DNA of 5,201 nucleotides from Defluviitaleaceae bacterium (GCA_009782245.1 WRKK01000160.1:1-5201), one strand, 5' to 3'; shown: positions 1 through 4,878, counted from the first letter of the stretch. Numbers and translations: made by a program. The notes: generated from the sequence alone by a model not told the origin.

Positions 1-68
1 TTAGAGCCTTAGAGCCTTAGAGCCTTAGAGCCTTAGAGCCTTAGAGCCTTAGAGCCTTAGAGCCTTAG
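1..68. repeat. 8-bp tandem repeat (TTAGAGCC)n at window edge
   Basis: Eight perfect consecutive copies of TTAGAGCC (1-64) are followed by a partial copy, TTAG (65-68). The array begins at the window edge, so its full length is unknown. Because 8 is not a multiple of 3, each reading frame cycles through the same codons and meets a stop every eight codons: TAG on the plus strand, TAA on the minus strand. The array is therefore non-coding in all six frames. It ends 88 bp before the start of the secreted LRR protein gene. Perfect short arrays like this usually change copy number by slippage, and an effect on the downstream promoter is only inference. Confidence 0.95.
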
Positions 69-142
69 CTCAAATCGGCTTATTTTCTTGCAAAATGCTA
101 AACGGCAGATAATGCAAAAATCTAAAGATAAGCTGTTTCCTT

Positions 143-149
143 AGGAGGA
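143..149 (+). promoter_or_regulatory. Ribosome binding site of the LRR protein gene
   Basis: AGGAGGA lies 7 nt upstream of the ATG at 157, a near-perfect Shine-Dalgarno match that fixes the start. No convincing sigma-70 promoter is visible between the 8-bp array and this site. The best pieces, TTGCAA at 88-93 and GATAAT at 108-113, are only 14 bp apart. The promoter may therefore be atypical or lie within or upstream of the repeat array. Confidence 0.85.
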
Positions 150-156
150 AACCATT

Positions 157-1503
157 ATGAAGAAGTTTTTAGCAATGGTTGTAGCGTTTGCTATGTTCTC
201 AGCAGCGTTTGCAACCGTACCAGTATCGGCAAATGTGGGCGAAAGAACGCCGCTTGCACAGATACAAGCAAGCAATTTTCCCGTGGGATCTTTGCAAATG
301 GTGGATTATTGCCACTTTTTGAACGTCCGTAGAGGAGCATCGCCAAATTACGCCGCCTTTACGGCTCTTTCAAGATTTACGCAAGTTACAGTATTAGAGT
401 TTCTTAATGCCTGGGTGCGTGTGGATACGCCGCACGGAGAGGGGTGGATTTATGCAGGGTATCTTTCTAGGGGCGGTGCTAGTGCTGTTGCGGCTGTGCC
501 TGTTGTGCCTGTAGTTGCTGTTGTAGAGCCTATAGTTGAAACACCTGTTGCTGAAGAAGTTGTCGCAGAGCCTGTTGTTGAAGTAGTGGAAACAACTGTT
601 GATATTGTTGTAGAACCCATTGTTGAAGTAGCAGAAACTACTGTTGATATTGTTACAGAGCCCGTTGCTGAAGTAGTGGAAACACCTGTTGATATTGTTG
701 TAGATCCTGTTGTTGAAGTGGCAGAAACTACTGTTGATATTGTTGCAGAGCCTGTTACTGAAGTGGCAGAAACCACGCCATTAGGGGAAATTCCAGATTA
801 CATAACTTTAGAAATAACAGAGCAAGTTAGTACGTCTGCTACGGAATTTTTTACGGGTAATTTCTTTTCAGCAACGGATGACGAACTTGTCTATCTGAGA
901 TATATGACTAACTTGCAGACTTTAAGTCTTGTTGTAAGCCGCGTCAGCGATTTGACTCCGCTTGCAGATTTAGTTAACCTGCAGCACTTGAGTTTGAGTG
1001 GTGGCAGTTTTGGCAATATCGGTGATTTGACACCCATTGCAGGTTTAACTAACTTGCAGACTTTGTATTTAACGAGTCTCCAAATTAGTGATTTGACCCC
1101 TCTTGCAGGTTTAACTAACTTGCAAATTTTGCGTTTAGATTTAAACCAAATTAGCGATTTAACCCCTCTTGCAGGTTTAACTAATTTGCAGCTTTTGCAT
1201 TTGCATAGCAATCAAATTAGCGATTTGACTCCGCTTGCAGGCTTGACTAACTTGCAAGGTTTGAATTTGAATTCCAACCAAATTGATGATTTAACACCTC
1301 TTGCAGGTTTAACTAACCTGCACGATGAATGGGGAGTTGTAACCTCTCCTGCATCTCCTGCAGGTGGAGGTTTTGGTAACCTTACATCAGGTTTGAATTT
1401 GATCGGCAATCCAGTAACTGACAACCCAGCAGCCGACTGGTCGCCAGTTGATCATTTAGAGCGGGTTGGAGGTCGCCCTTACGATTGGGTACGCCAACAA
1501 TGA
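157..1503 (+). CDS. Secreted SH3b / leucine-rich repeat surface protein
   Basis: This 448-aa protein is predicted to be exported and to act outside the cell as a binding protein. Residues 1-25 form a Sec signal peptide (MKKF, hydrophobic core, VSA just before N26). Residues about 45-105 resemble a bacterial SH3 domain: LNVRRGASPNY near the start and GWIYAGYLS at the end match the SH3_3 pattern, which often binds cell-wall peptides. Residues 106-208 are a V/E/T/P-rich linker with 15-residue repeats. Residues 243-389 hold internalin-like 22-residue leucine-rich repeats of the form LTPLAGLTNLxxLxLxxNQISD, and the last repeat looks interrupted. No LPXTG motif or C-terminal membrane segment is seen, so attachment, if any, probably depends on the SH3 domain. 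Its ligand cannot be told from sequence. The gene points towards the origin and occupies the place where dnaA often lies. Confidence 0.9.
   Translation: MKKFLAMVVAFAMFSAAFATVPVSANVGERTPLAQIQASNFPVGSLQMVDYCHFLNVRRGASPNYAAFTALSRFTQVTVLEFLNAWVRVDTPHGEGWIYAGYLSRGGASAVAAVPVVPVVAVVEPIVETPVAEEVVAEPVVEVVETTVDIVVEPIVEVAETTVDIVTEPVAEVVETPVDIVVDPVVEVAETTVDIVAEPVTEVAETTPLGEIPDYITLEITEQVSTSATEFFTGNFFSATDDELVYLRYMTNLQTLSLVVSRVSDLTPLADLVNLQHLSLSGGSFGNIGDLTPIAGLTNLQTLYLTSLQISDLTPLAGLTNLQILRLDLNQISDLTPLAGLTNLQLLHLHSNQISDLTPLAGLTNLQGLNLNSNQIDDLTPLAGLTNLHDEWGVVTSPASPAGGGFGNLTSGLNLIGNPVTDNPAADWSPVDHLERVGGRPYDWVRQQ
568..777 (+). repeat. 45-bp tandem repeats coding for the V/E/T/P linker
   Basis: Within the LRR protein gene, residues 138-197 are four copies of a 15-residue unit with the pattern EPVxEVxETTVDIVx. 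A fifth partial copy (EPVTEVAETT) reaches residue 207. At DNA level the unit is 45 bp with substitutions but no length changes, so copy number can change without loss of frame. The unit gives an extended acidic stalk between the SH3 domain and the LRR domain, and its length may vary between strains. Confidence 0.9.
883..1323 (+). repeat. 66-bp leucine-rich repeat array
   Basis: Successive 22-residue units run from residue 243 to 389. The first (about 243-265) is degenerate and the second (266-290) is three residues longer than the rest. Units at 291-312, 313-334, 335-356 and 357-378 are near-identical, beginning LTPLAGLTNLQ (LTPIAGLTNLQ at 291) and ending in QISD or QIDD. A final LTPLAGLTNL begins at 379. 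The high DNA similarity of the units suggests recent expansion by unequal recombination. The consensus is that of internalin-type LRRs, which form a curved solenoid used for protein binding. Confidence 0.9.
1321..1389 (+). other. Segment with imperfect palindrome interrupting the last LRR
   Basis: The last LRR starts normally (LTPLAGLTNL, residues 379-388) and resumes as GLNLIGNPVTD (412-422). Between them lie 23 residues (389-411, beginning HDEWGVV, rich in G, S, P and A) where the other repeats have one residue. The net gain is 66 bp, in frame. Inside it, 1341-1372 can fold into a hairpin: AACCTC then CCTGCA pair with TGCAGG then GAGGTT, with a small 1x2 internal loop and a 5-nt loop. It could be a small inserted palindromic element. 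Alternatively it could be one very diverged LRR unit, since 66 bp equals the repeat length. Confidence 0.5.
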
Positions 1504-1535
1504 GAAAACTCACCCCTCCGTAATTTTTTTGAACA

Positions 1536-1566
1536 GCCGCCCTCCACAAAGGGCGGCAATTTTTTT
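1536..1566 (+). terminator. Intrinsic terminator of the LRR protein gene
   Basis: An 8-bp perfect stem, GCCGCCCT (1536-1543) with AGGGCGGC (1550-1557), encloses a 6-nt loop. It is followed by AA and seven T residues (1560-1566). It begins 33 nt after the LRR stop codon and should isolate that gene from the origin and dnaN. Confidence 0.92.
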
Positions 1567-1733
1567 CTCCAAAAAATTTGACATTCTTTTCCTTACCCCA
1601 ACCCTCCCCAATTTCCCCCATTTTGACATCTCCCAAAAAATATGCTAAACTATATCCATAAAAAAATTACAAAAAAAGCCAAAAATTTTGCAAAAAACCA
1701 CCACCCAAAAATACCACCAACCCCAACGAAACA
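1557..1733. other. G-depleted, A/C/T-rich tract upstream of the origin
   Basis: I count only six G residues in these 177 bases (1580, 1625, 1644, 1678, 1690, 1728). One run of 44 bases (1581-1624) has none. The first half is pyrimidine-rich and the second half is rich in A and C. No plausible gene is present on either strand: short open frames here lack ribosome sites and overlap the terminator or the origin. The tract contains the promoter listed at 1623-1651 and borders the DnaA-box region. Such strand asymmetry near an origin could favour melting or exclude nucleoproteins, but that is inference. Confidence 0.7.
1623..1651 (+). promoter_or_regulatory. Sigma-70-type promoter reading into the origin and dnaN
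   Basis: A perfect -35 box TTGACA (1623-1628) is separated by 17 bp from TAAACT (1646-1651), which matches TATAAT at four of six positions. TGC directly before it supplies an extended -10 TG. Transcription would begin near 1658. No gene starts before dnaN at 2149, so the transcript would have a leader of about 490 nt passing through all the DnaA boxes. It is the best candidate I see for the dnaN-recF promoter, and DnaA binding downstream could regulate it. No better promoter is visible close to dnaN. Confidence 0.55.
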
Positions 1734-1801
1734 GCCATTTATGCAAAAAATACGCATAATTATACAAAATACTGTATGTCGATGTGGATAACTTCGCCCA
1801 C

Positions 1802-1884
1802 TTGTACACAATCTATCCACAAATCGACCAGTTTTATCCACAATTTGACTCGACTTGTACACAAAACGCCCTCACTTATGCACA
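1802..1884 (+). repeat. Left array of DnaA boxes phased at 21 bp
   Basis: Five same-orientation box-like sites start at 1802, 1813, 1834, 1855 and 1876, giving steps of 11, 21, 21 and 21 bp. Only the 1834 site is perfect; the others have one or two mismatches (TTGTACACA twice, CTATCCACA, TTATGCACA). The 12-bp word ACTTGTACACAA occurs twice, at 1800 and 1853. Steps near one or two helical turns put all sites on one face of the DNA, as expected for cooperative DnaA filament growth from a strong site to weak ones. The spacer bases differ between units, so the phasing is not simply recent duplication. Confidence 0.75.
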
Positions 1885-1888
1885 GCCT

Positions 1889-1909
1889 TAATAGAACTCA
1901 TTTCTATTA
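1889..1909. other. Perfect 8-bp hairpin between the two DnaA-box arrays
   Basis: TAATAGAA (1889-1896) is the exact reverse complement of TTCTATTA (1902-1909), with a CTCAT loop. No T-run follows, so it is unlikely to be a terminator. It sits between plus-oriented boxes on the left and minus-oriented boxes on the right, close to the centre of symmetry of the box pairs 1876/1911 and 1855/1933. It may be a dyad binding site for another origin regulator or a structural element. Confidence 0.6.
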
Positions 1910-1910
1910 G

Positions 1911-2001
1911 TGTGGATAACTCGCCGTTTTTCTGTGGATAACCTGTGGATAACTTTTGCCGTTTTGTGGATAACAAAAATCCCTGTGGATTGTGGGGATA
2001 A
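1911..2001 (-). repeat. Right array of DnaA boxes in reverse orientation
   Basis: TGTGGATAA occurs perfectly at 1911, 1933, 1944 and 1965 (steps 22, 11 and 21 bp). It is followed by a two-mismatch site at 1984 (TGTGGATTG) and a one-mismatch site at 1993 (TGGGGATAA). These are high-affinity sites by sequence, in contrast to the weaker left array. The orientation is opposite to the left array, so the two arrays face each other across the hairpin at 1889-1909. Confidence 0.85.
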
Positions 2002-2031
2002 CTCGCACAGTTATCCACAAGTTATCCCCAC
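1992..2031. repeat. 12-bp inverted repeat around a DnaA box
   Basis: GTGGGGATAACT (1992-2003) is the exact reverse complement of AGTTATCCCCAC (2020-2031). Each arm contains a one-mismatch DnaA box (TGGGGATAA and TTATCCCCA), and a perfect TTATCCACA (2011-2019) lies between them. The boxes at 2011 and 2022 are 11 bp apart, one helical turn. The shared G/C variant in both arms suggests that selection keeps these sites, perhaps as weaker or ATP-DnaA-preferring sites. Confidence 0.7.
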
Positions 2032-2073
2032 GAGTTTTTAGCCCCACCACTGGGCTTGTAGGGGTTATGCACC

Positions 2074-2132
2074 TTATCCACAGCCCCTACTACTACTACT
2101 ATCAATTATATATAAATATATAAATTAATTTT
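2074..2132 (+). promoter_or_regulatory. Basal origin unwinding module: DnaA box, GC spacer, DnaA-trios, AT-rich DUE
   Basis: In order there is a perfect TTATCCACA (2074-2082), a GC spacer (2083-2086), TAC-rich DNA and an AT-only-like stretch (2104-2132). Read 3' to 5' on the lower strand, 2087-2101 is five consecutive GAT trios, the ideal DnaA-trio sequence known from B. subtilis. There the initiator moves from the double-stranded box onto one strand to open the duplex. The unwinding stretch ends three bases before the dnaN ribosome site. GTAGGGG (2058-2064) can also pair with CCCCTAC (2084-2090), a hairpin that would enclose the box and cover the spacer and first trio. Confidence 0.9.
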
Positions 2133-2134
2133 GC

Positions 2135-2142
2135 AAAGGAGA
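2135..2142 (+). promoter_or_regulatory. Ribosome binding site that sets the dnaN start
   Basis: AAAGGAGA lies 6 nt upstream of the ATG at 2149. An in-frame TTG at 2131 would lie upstream of this site and add six residues (MQRRFT) that are not typical of sliding clamps, so 2149 is the supported start. Confidence 0.92.
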
Positions 2143-2148
2143 TTTACC

Positions 2149-3285
2149 ATGAAAATTTTATGCACAAAAGATGCACTGCTGGACGGATTAAACTTAGTTG
2201 GGCGCACCGTCTCCGCCAGAACAACCATGCCCATTTTGGAATGTGTGCTGCTAACCGCCGAAGAGGACGGAATCCGCCTAACCGCAAGCAACGGCGAGAT
2301 GAGCATTGAAACCGACAAAATTCCCGCAACCGTGGAAGAGCCAGGCAGAGTAGCCCTAGAGGCCAAGCTGCTAACCGAAATTACCCGCAAAATGTCGGGC
2401 GATGCACTAGCAATCGAAGTTACCGATTCCGCCAAAAACGAAACCGTCTGCAAAAGCGGCAAAGCCAAGTTCACAATTATGGGAATGCCCGCCGATGAGT
2501 TTCCGCAAATGCCCAATTTAAGCGAGTTTGAGGACAACGCCAACTACACAATCCCAACAAACGAAATGCGCGACATGATTAAGCAAACAATCTTCTCGGT
2601 CGCAACGGACGACACAAAGCCCATTCTCACGGGCGAATTATTGCAGCACCGTGAAAACTCGCTGAATATGGTCGCTGTGGACGGCTTTCGTATTGCGTTC
2701 CGCAAAATGGAACTCCCCGCCGACCAAGCCGAGAAATCCCAGCAAATTACGGCGGTCGTGCCAGCAAGGGCTCTTAATGAACTTAGCCGCATTTTGCCCG
2801 CTGGCGAAGAGGATAACGTCAACTTTTATTTTACCGATAAACGAATAATTTTTGTCCTGCCGCAATTTACGTTTGTGTCCAACCTCATCGTCGGCGAGTT
2901 TATCCGCTACGACCAAATTTTCAACGACGATTTTACCACGAACATCACGATTGACCGCCAGGAATTTCTGCGGGGGCTAGAGCGCGCAACGCTTGTGGCA
3001 CGTGAGAACAAGAAAAGTCCCGTAAAATTGGAAATAACGGAGCAATCGGTCAATATCACGTGTAATACCGAAATGGGCAACTCTTATGACGAAATATCGG
3101 CAAATGTGGACGGAAACACGCTAAATATAGCGTTTAACCCACGGTATCTAATGGAGGCGCTGAAAGCCCTGCCAGACGAGCAAATTAAGGCACGGTTCAC
3201 AACGGAACTTAGCCCCTGCATTTTGACGGGCATCGAGAACGATTCCGCCAAATATTTGATTTTGCCGTTGCGATTGTTCGTGTAA
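2149..3285 (+). CDS. dnaN: DNA polymerase III beta subunit (sliding clamp)
   Basis: The beta clamp forms a ring-shaped dimer around DNA that tethers DNA polymerase III and many repair proteins. The 378-aa length is typical, with three clamp domains of roughly 1-125, 130-250 and 255-378. Recognisable family segments include ATDDTKPILTG (152-162), AVDGFRIAF (176-184), NPRYLMEALKAL (330-341) and the C-terminal YLILPLRL (369-376), which matches the conserved clamp end. The start is set by the ribosome site at 2135-2142. The gene lies immediately right of the unwinding region and points away from the origin, so it is on the leading strand. Its stop TAA (3283-3285) directly abuts the recF ATG, showing one operon. 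Expression may come from the promoter at 1623-1651 and be tuned by DnaA. Confidence 0.97.
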   Translation: MKILCTKDALLDGLNLVGRTVSARTTMPILECVLLTAEEDGIRLTASNGEMSIETDKIPATVEEPGRVALEAKLLTEITRKMSGDALAIEVTDSAKNETVCKSGKAKFTIMGMPADEFPQMPNLSEFEDNANYTIPTNEMRDMIKQTIFSVATDDTKPILTGELLQHRENSLNMVAVDGFRIAFRKMELPADQAEKSQQITAVVPARALNELSRILPAGEEDNVNFYFTDKRIIFVLPQFTFVSNLIVGEFIRYDQIFNDDFTTNITIDRQEFLRGLERATLVARENKKSPVKLEITEQSVNITCNTEMGNSYDEISANVDGNTLNIAFNPRYLMEALKALPDEQIKARFTTELSPCILTGIENDSAKYLILPLRLFV

Positions 3286-4422
3286 ATGTGGGTTTCAAAG
3301 CTACAGCTGGAGAATTTCCGCAATTTTACTGCCTTGCAGGTGGATTTGCTGCCTGGCACAAACATAATCCACGGCGACAACGCCAACGGCAAAACCAACT
3401 TTATCGAGGCGATTTGCTTTTGCGCCACGGGGAAATCCATTCGTGCCAACCACGACCGTGAACTTATCAACTTTAATGCGGAGGAATCGCATTTGCAGGC
3501 GGTTGTTGACTTGCAGGATTTTGAAATTGGGAAAACTGGGAAAAAATTGGAAAGTACACAAAAACGCCGTATCGACGTACATTTGTTTCGGGACGGCAAA
3601 AAAAAGGGGTTCGCCATTGACCACATTCCGCTGAAAAAGCTGAGTGAGTTGTTCGGCTCGTTGCTGGTGGTGGTTTTCACGCCAGAGAACTTGCAAATTG
3701 TCAAGGGCGGCCCCGCCGAGCGCCGCGCGTTCATGGACTTGGAAATTTGCCAGTTGAGCGGCGTTTATTATCATGCGTTGCGGCAGTATTATCAAGCATT
3801 GCGGCAACGCAACAATCTGCTGAAGAGCATCGCCAAATCCAAGGATAAAAAATTGCGAGAAACGCTGGAAATATGGGACGCGCCGCTATGCGAAAATGGC
3901 ACGGTCATTATGACGCACAGAGCGGCATTTTTGGAGCAGTTGGGCGAGTTAGCAATGGAACTTCACGGCACAATCACGGGCGGCAAAGAACGGCTAAATA
4001 TGACGTATAAACCGCAAATTATCGGCGGCATAGACGAGTATCACGAGCGGCTAAAACGCAGCACCGAGCGGGACATAATTTTGGGCAGCACATCGGTGGG
4101 CATTCAAAAGGACGACATTTTGTTCAAAATAGACGAAACGGACGCACGAACGTACGCATCGCAGGGGCAGCAGCGGACGGCGGCGCTGGCAGTCAAACTG
4201 GCAGAAATCGCACTAATCAAGCAACGCACCCGCCACAAGCCAATTTTACTGCTAGACGACGTTATCTCGGAACTAGACGAGCGGCGGCAGAATTTTTTGT
4301 TTCGCAATATTGGCGGCTTGCAGACGGTTATCACTTGCACGGGCGTTGAGGAAGTTTTGCGGAAAGTTTCGGGGAATATTATTCGGGTGGTTGATGGGCG
4401 GTTTTATGGGACGACAAAATAG
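3286..4422 (+). CDS. recF: DNA replication and repair protein RecF
   Basis: RecF is an SMC-like ATPase that, with RecO and RecR, loads RecA at single-strand gaps and stalled forks. The 378-aa product is full length. Visible parts are the N-terminal LxLENFRNF motif (7-14), Walker A GDNANGKT (30-37), the ABC signature YASQGQQR (290-297), Walker B ILLLDD (320-325) and the D-loop SELDERR (328-334). The usual GPHRDD segment reads GIQKDD (272-277), a modest divergence. The ATG follows the dnaN stop with no gap. No Shine-Dalgarno sequence is seen in the end of dnaN, so translation is probably coupled. The small S4-domain gene found between dnaN and recF in many Firmicutes is absent, and gyrB does not follow within the window. 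Confidence 0.97.
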   Translation: MWVSKLQLENFRNFTALQVDLLPGTNIIHGDNANGKTNFIEAICFCATGKSIRANHDRELINFNAEESHLQAVVDLQDFEIGKTGKKLESTQKRRIDVHLFRDGKKKGFAIDHIPLKKLSELFGSLLVVVFTPENLQIVKGGPAERRAFMDLEICQLSGVYYHALRQYYQALRQRNNLLKSIAKSKDKKLRETLEIWDAPLCENGTVIMTHRAAFLEQLGELAMELHGTITGGKERLNMTYKPQIIGGIDEYHERLKRSTERDIILGSTSVGIQKDDILFKIDETDARTYASQGQQRTAALAVKLAEIALIKQRTRHKPILLLDDVISELDERRQNFLFRNIGGLQTVITCTGVEEVLRKVSGNIIRVVDGRFYGTTK

Positions 4423-4642
4423 AGGGGGGGGTGTTGTTCCCCTCTACTTTGTCGTTTTGTTGGATAATGTTGCTTACGTGTTCTTCTGGTAAGTTGAGTT
4501 TGTGGGCGATTTGGGAGGGTGGTAGGTTCATTTCGTTGTGGTAAACGTAAATTTGTCCTTTAACAAAGCCTATAGCCCTCTCTTCCAACGCTCTTTCTTC
4601 TCTAATTGTCAACTCTCTGCACATGGGTTGTTTCTCTATCAT
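4379..4642 (-). CDS. Stand-alone copy of Rpn-like C-terminal domain, putative HTH-like small protein
   Basis: This 87-aa product is a diverged copy of the C-terminal part of its upstream neighbour. REERALEERA (residues 14-23) is identical to it. HNEMNLPPSQIAHKLNLPEE matches the neighbour's YNEMEMSISQIANRLGLSEK, a helix-turn-helix-like pattern. The neighbour's GxAx repeat block is missing. Its ATG overlaps the upstream stop as ATGA (4639-4642), and AAGGAAA (4646-4652) is a modest ribosome site. Where the neighbour stops after IIQGNE, this frame runs on for about 23 more residues through a hairpin and 44 bp antisense to the recF end, so its tail is probably not ancestral. By analogy with intragenic Rpn antitoxins it might be a separate inhibitor protein. 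A decaying duplicate fragment is the alternative. Confidence 0.6.
   Translation of the reverse strand: MIEKQPMCRELTIREERALEERAIGFVKGQIYVYHNEMNLPPSQIAHKLNLPEEHVSNIIQQNDKVEGNNTPPSILSSHKTAHQPPE
4411..4458 (+). terminator. Long hairpin at the recF end, probable terminator
   Basis: Bases 4411-4427 pair with 4439-4455. The stem has about 17 positions with a single A-C mismatch (4419/4447), an 11-nt loop, and then TTTT at 4455-4458. The recF stop codon TAG (4420-4422) is inside the left arm. In the minus-strand transcript the mismatch becomes a G-U pair, so the stem is continuous there, but no U-run follows in that direction. It probably ends the dnaN-recF transcript, and may also shape the convergent minus-strand transcript, whose coding sequence it lies in. 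Confidence 0.6.
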
Positions 4643-4878
4643 TCGTTTCCTTGAATAATGTCGTATACCTCTTTTTCCGATAAGCCAAGCCTGTTAGCAA
4701 TTTGCGAGATTGACATTTCCATTTCGTTATAATAAACTTTGATTATTCCCTTGGTTTCGCCCTTGGCTTCACCTCTGGCTTCACCTCTGGCTTCACCTAT
4801 TGCTTCACCCTCGGCTCTACCTATAGCTATACCCTTAGCCCGTTCCTCCAACGCTCGCTCTTCTCTCATTGTCAACAT
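4639..4878 (-). CDS. Internal-start C-terminal protein (79 aa) within the Rpn-like gene
   Basis: An in-frame ATG at 4878 (protein MLTMREERALEERAKG...) is preceded by a near-ideal ribosome site 8 nt upstream, much better than needed for chance. The product would be 79 aa: the charged motif, the GxAx repeats and the HTH-like tail, ending at the same stop as the long protein. E. coli rpn genes are known to express a C-terminal protein from an internal start, which blocks the toxic full-length nuclease. This site fits that pattern. The downstream 87-aa gene begins with an equivalent segment, which independently marks this part as a self-sufficient unit. Expression is not shown by sequence alone. 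Confidence 0.5.
   Translation of the reverse strand: MLTMREERALEERAKGIAIGRAEGEAIGEARGEARGEAKGETKGIIKVYYNEMEMSISQIANRLGLSEKEVYDIIQGNE

Larger units (their letters stand above)
1783..2132. other. oriC: Chromosomal replication origin (oriC)
   Basis: The region is packed with the DnaA box TTATCCACA. Perfect copies in plus orientation start at 1834, 2011 and 2074. Perfect copies read as TGTGGATAA (minus orientation) start at 1783, 1911, 1933, 1944 and 1965. One-mismatch copies start at 1813 (CTATCCACA), 1876 (TTATGCACA), 1993 (TGGGGATAA) and 2022 (TTATCCCCA). Two-mismatch copies TTGTACACA start at 1802 and 1855. The right end carries the unwinding module. Initiator DnaA would bind here, melt the AT-rich end and load the helicase. 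Box density, the unwinding module and the adjoining dnaN-recF leave little doubt. dnaA is not adjacent, unlike the usual dnaA-dnaN layout. Confidence 0.95.

Noticed and set aside
1..68. CRISPR array or telomere-type repeat
   Set aside because: There are no spacers, the unit is only 8 bp and directly tandem, and nothing else suggests a linear replicon end.
450..776. Minus-strand frame rich in S/T/V repeats opposite the linker of the LRR gene
   Set aside because: It mirrors the 45-bp repeats of the plus-strand gene, has no ribosome site, and the plus frame has a signal peptide and recognisable domains.
891..1424. Minus-strand frames with repeated KLVKPARGVKSLI
   Set aside because: These are antisense readings of the 66-bp LRR units and not a real repeat protein.
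1759..1791. Minus-strand TATAAT (1764-1759) near the first DnaA box
   Set aside because: No -35 match at 16-18 bp; TCGACA is only 12 bp away, and no gene follows in that direction before the LRR terminator.
1382..1862. Short minus- and plus-strand frames across the terminator and G-depleted tract
   Set aside because: They run through the LRR end, a terminator or DnaA boxes, lack ribosome sites and have low-complexity composition.
2106..2124. TATAAA-like words as a close dnaN promoter
   Set aside because: No -35 element at proper spacing; the words belong to the AT-rich unwinding stretch and would give an almost leaderless transcript start.
2131..2148. TTG at 2131 as the dnaN start
   Set aside because: It lies upstream of the ribosome site and adds residues not seen in clamps; ATG at 2149 has ideal spacing.
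3084..3807. Long minus-strand frames of 168 and 216 aa opposite recF and the dnaN end
   Set aside because: They are antisense to clearly conserved recF and dnaN motifs and show no recognisable protein features.
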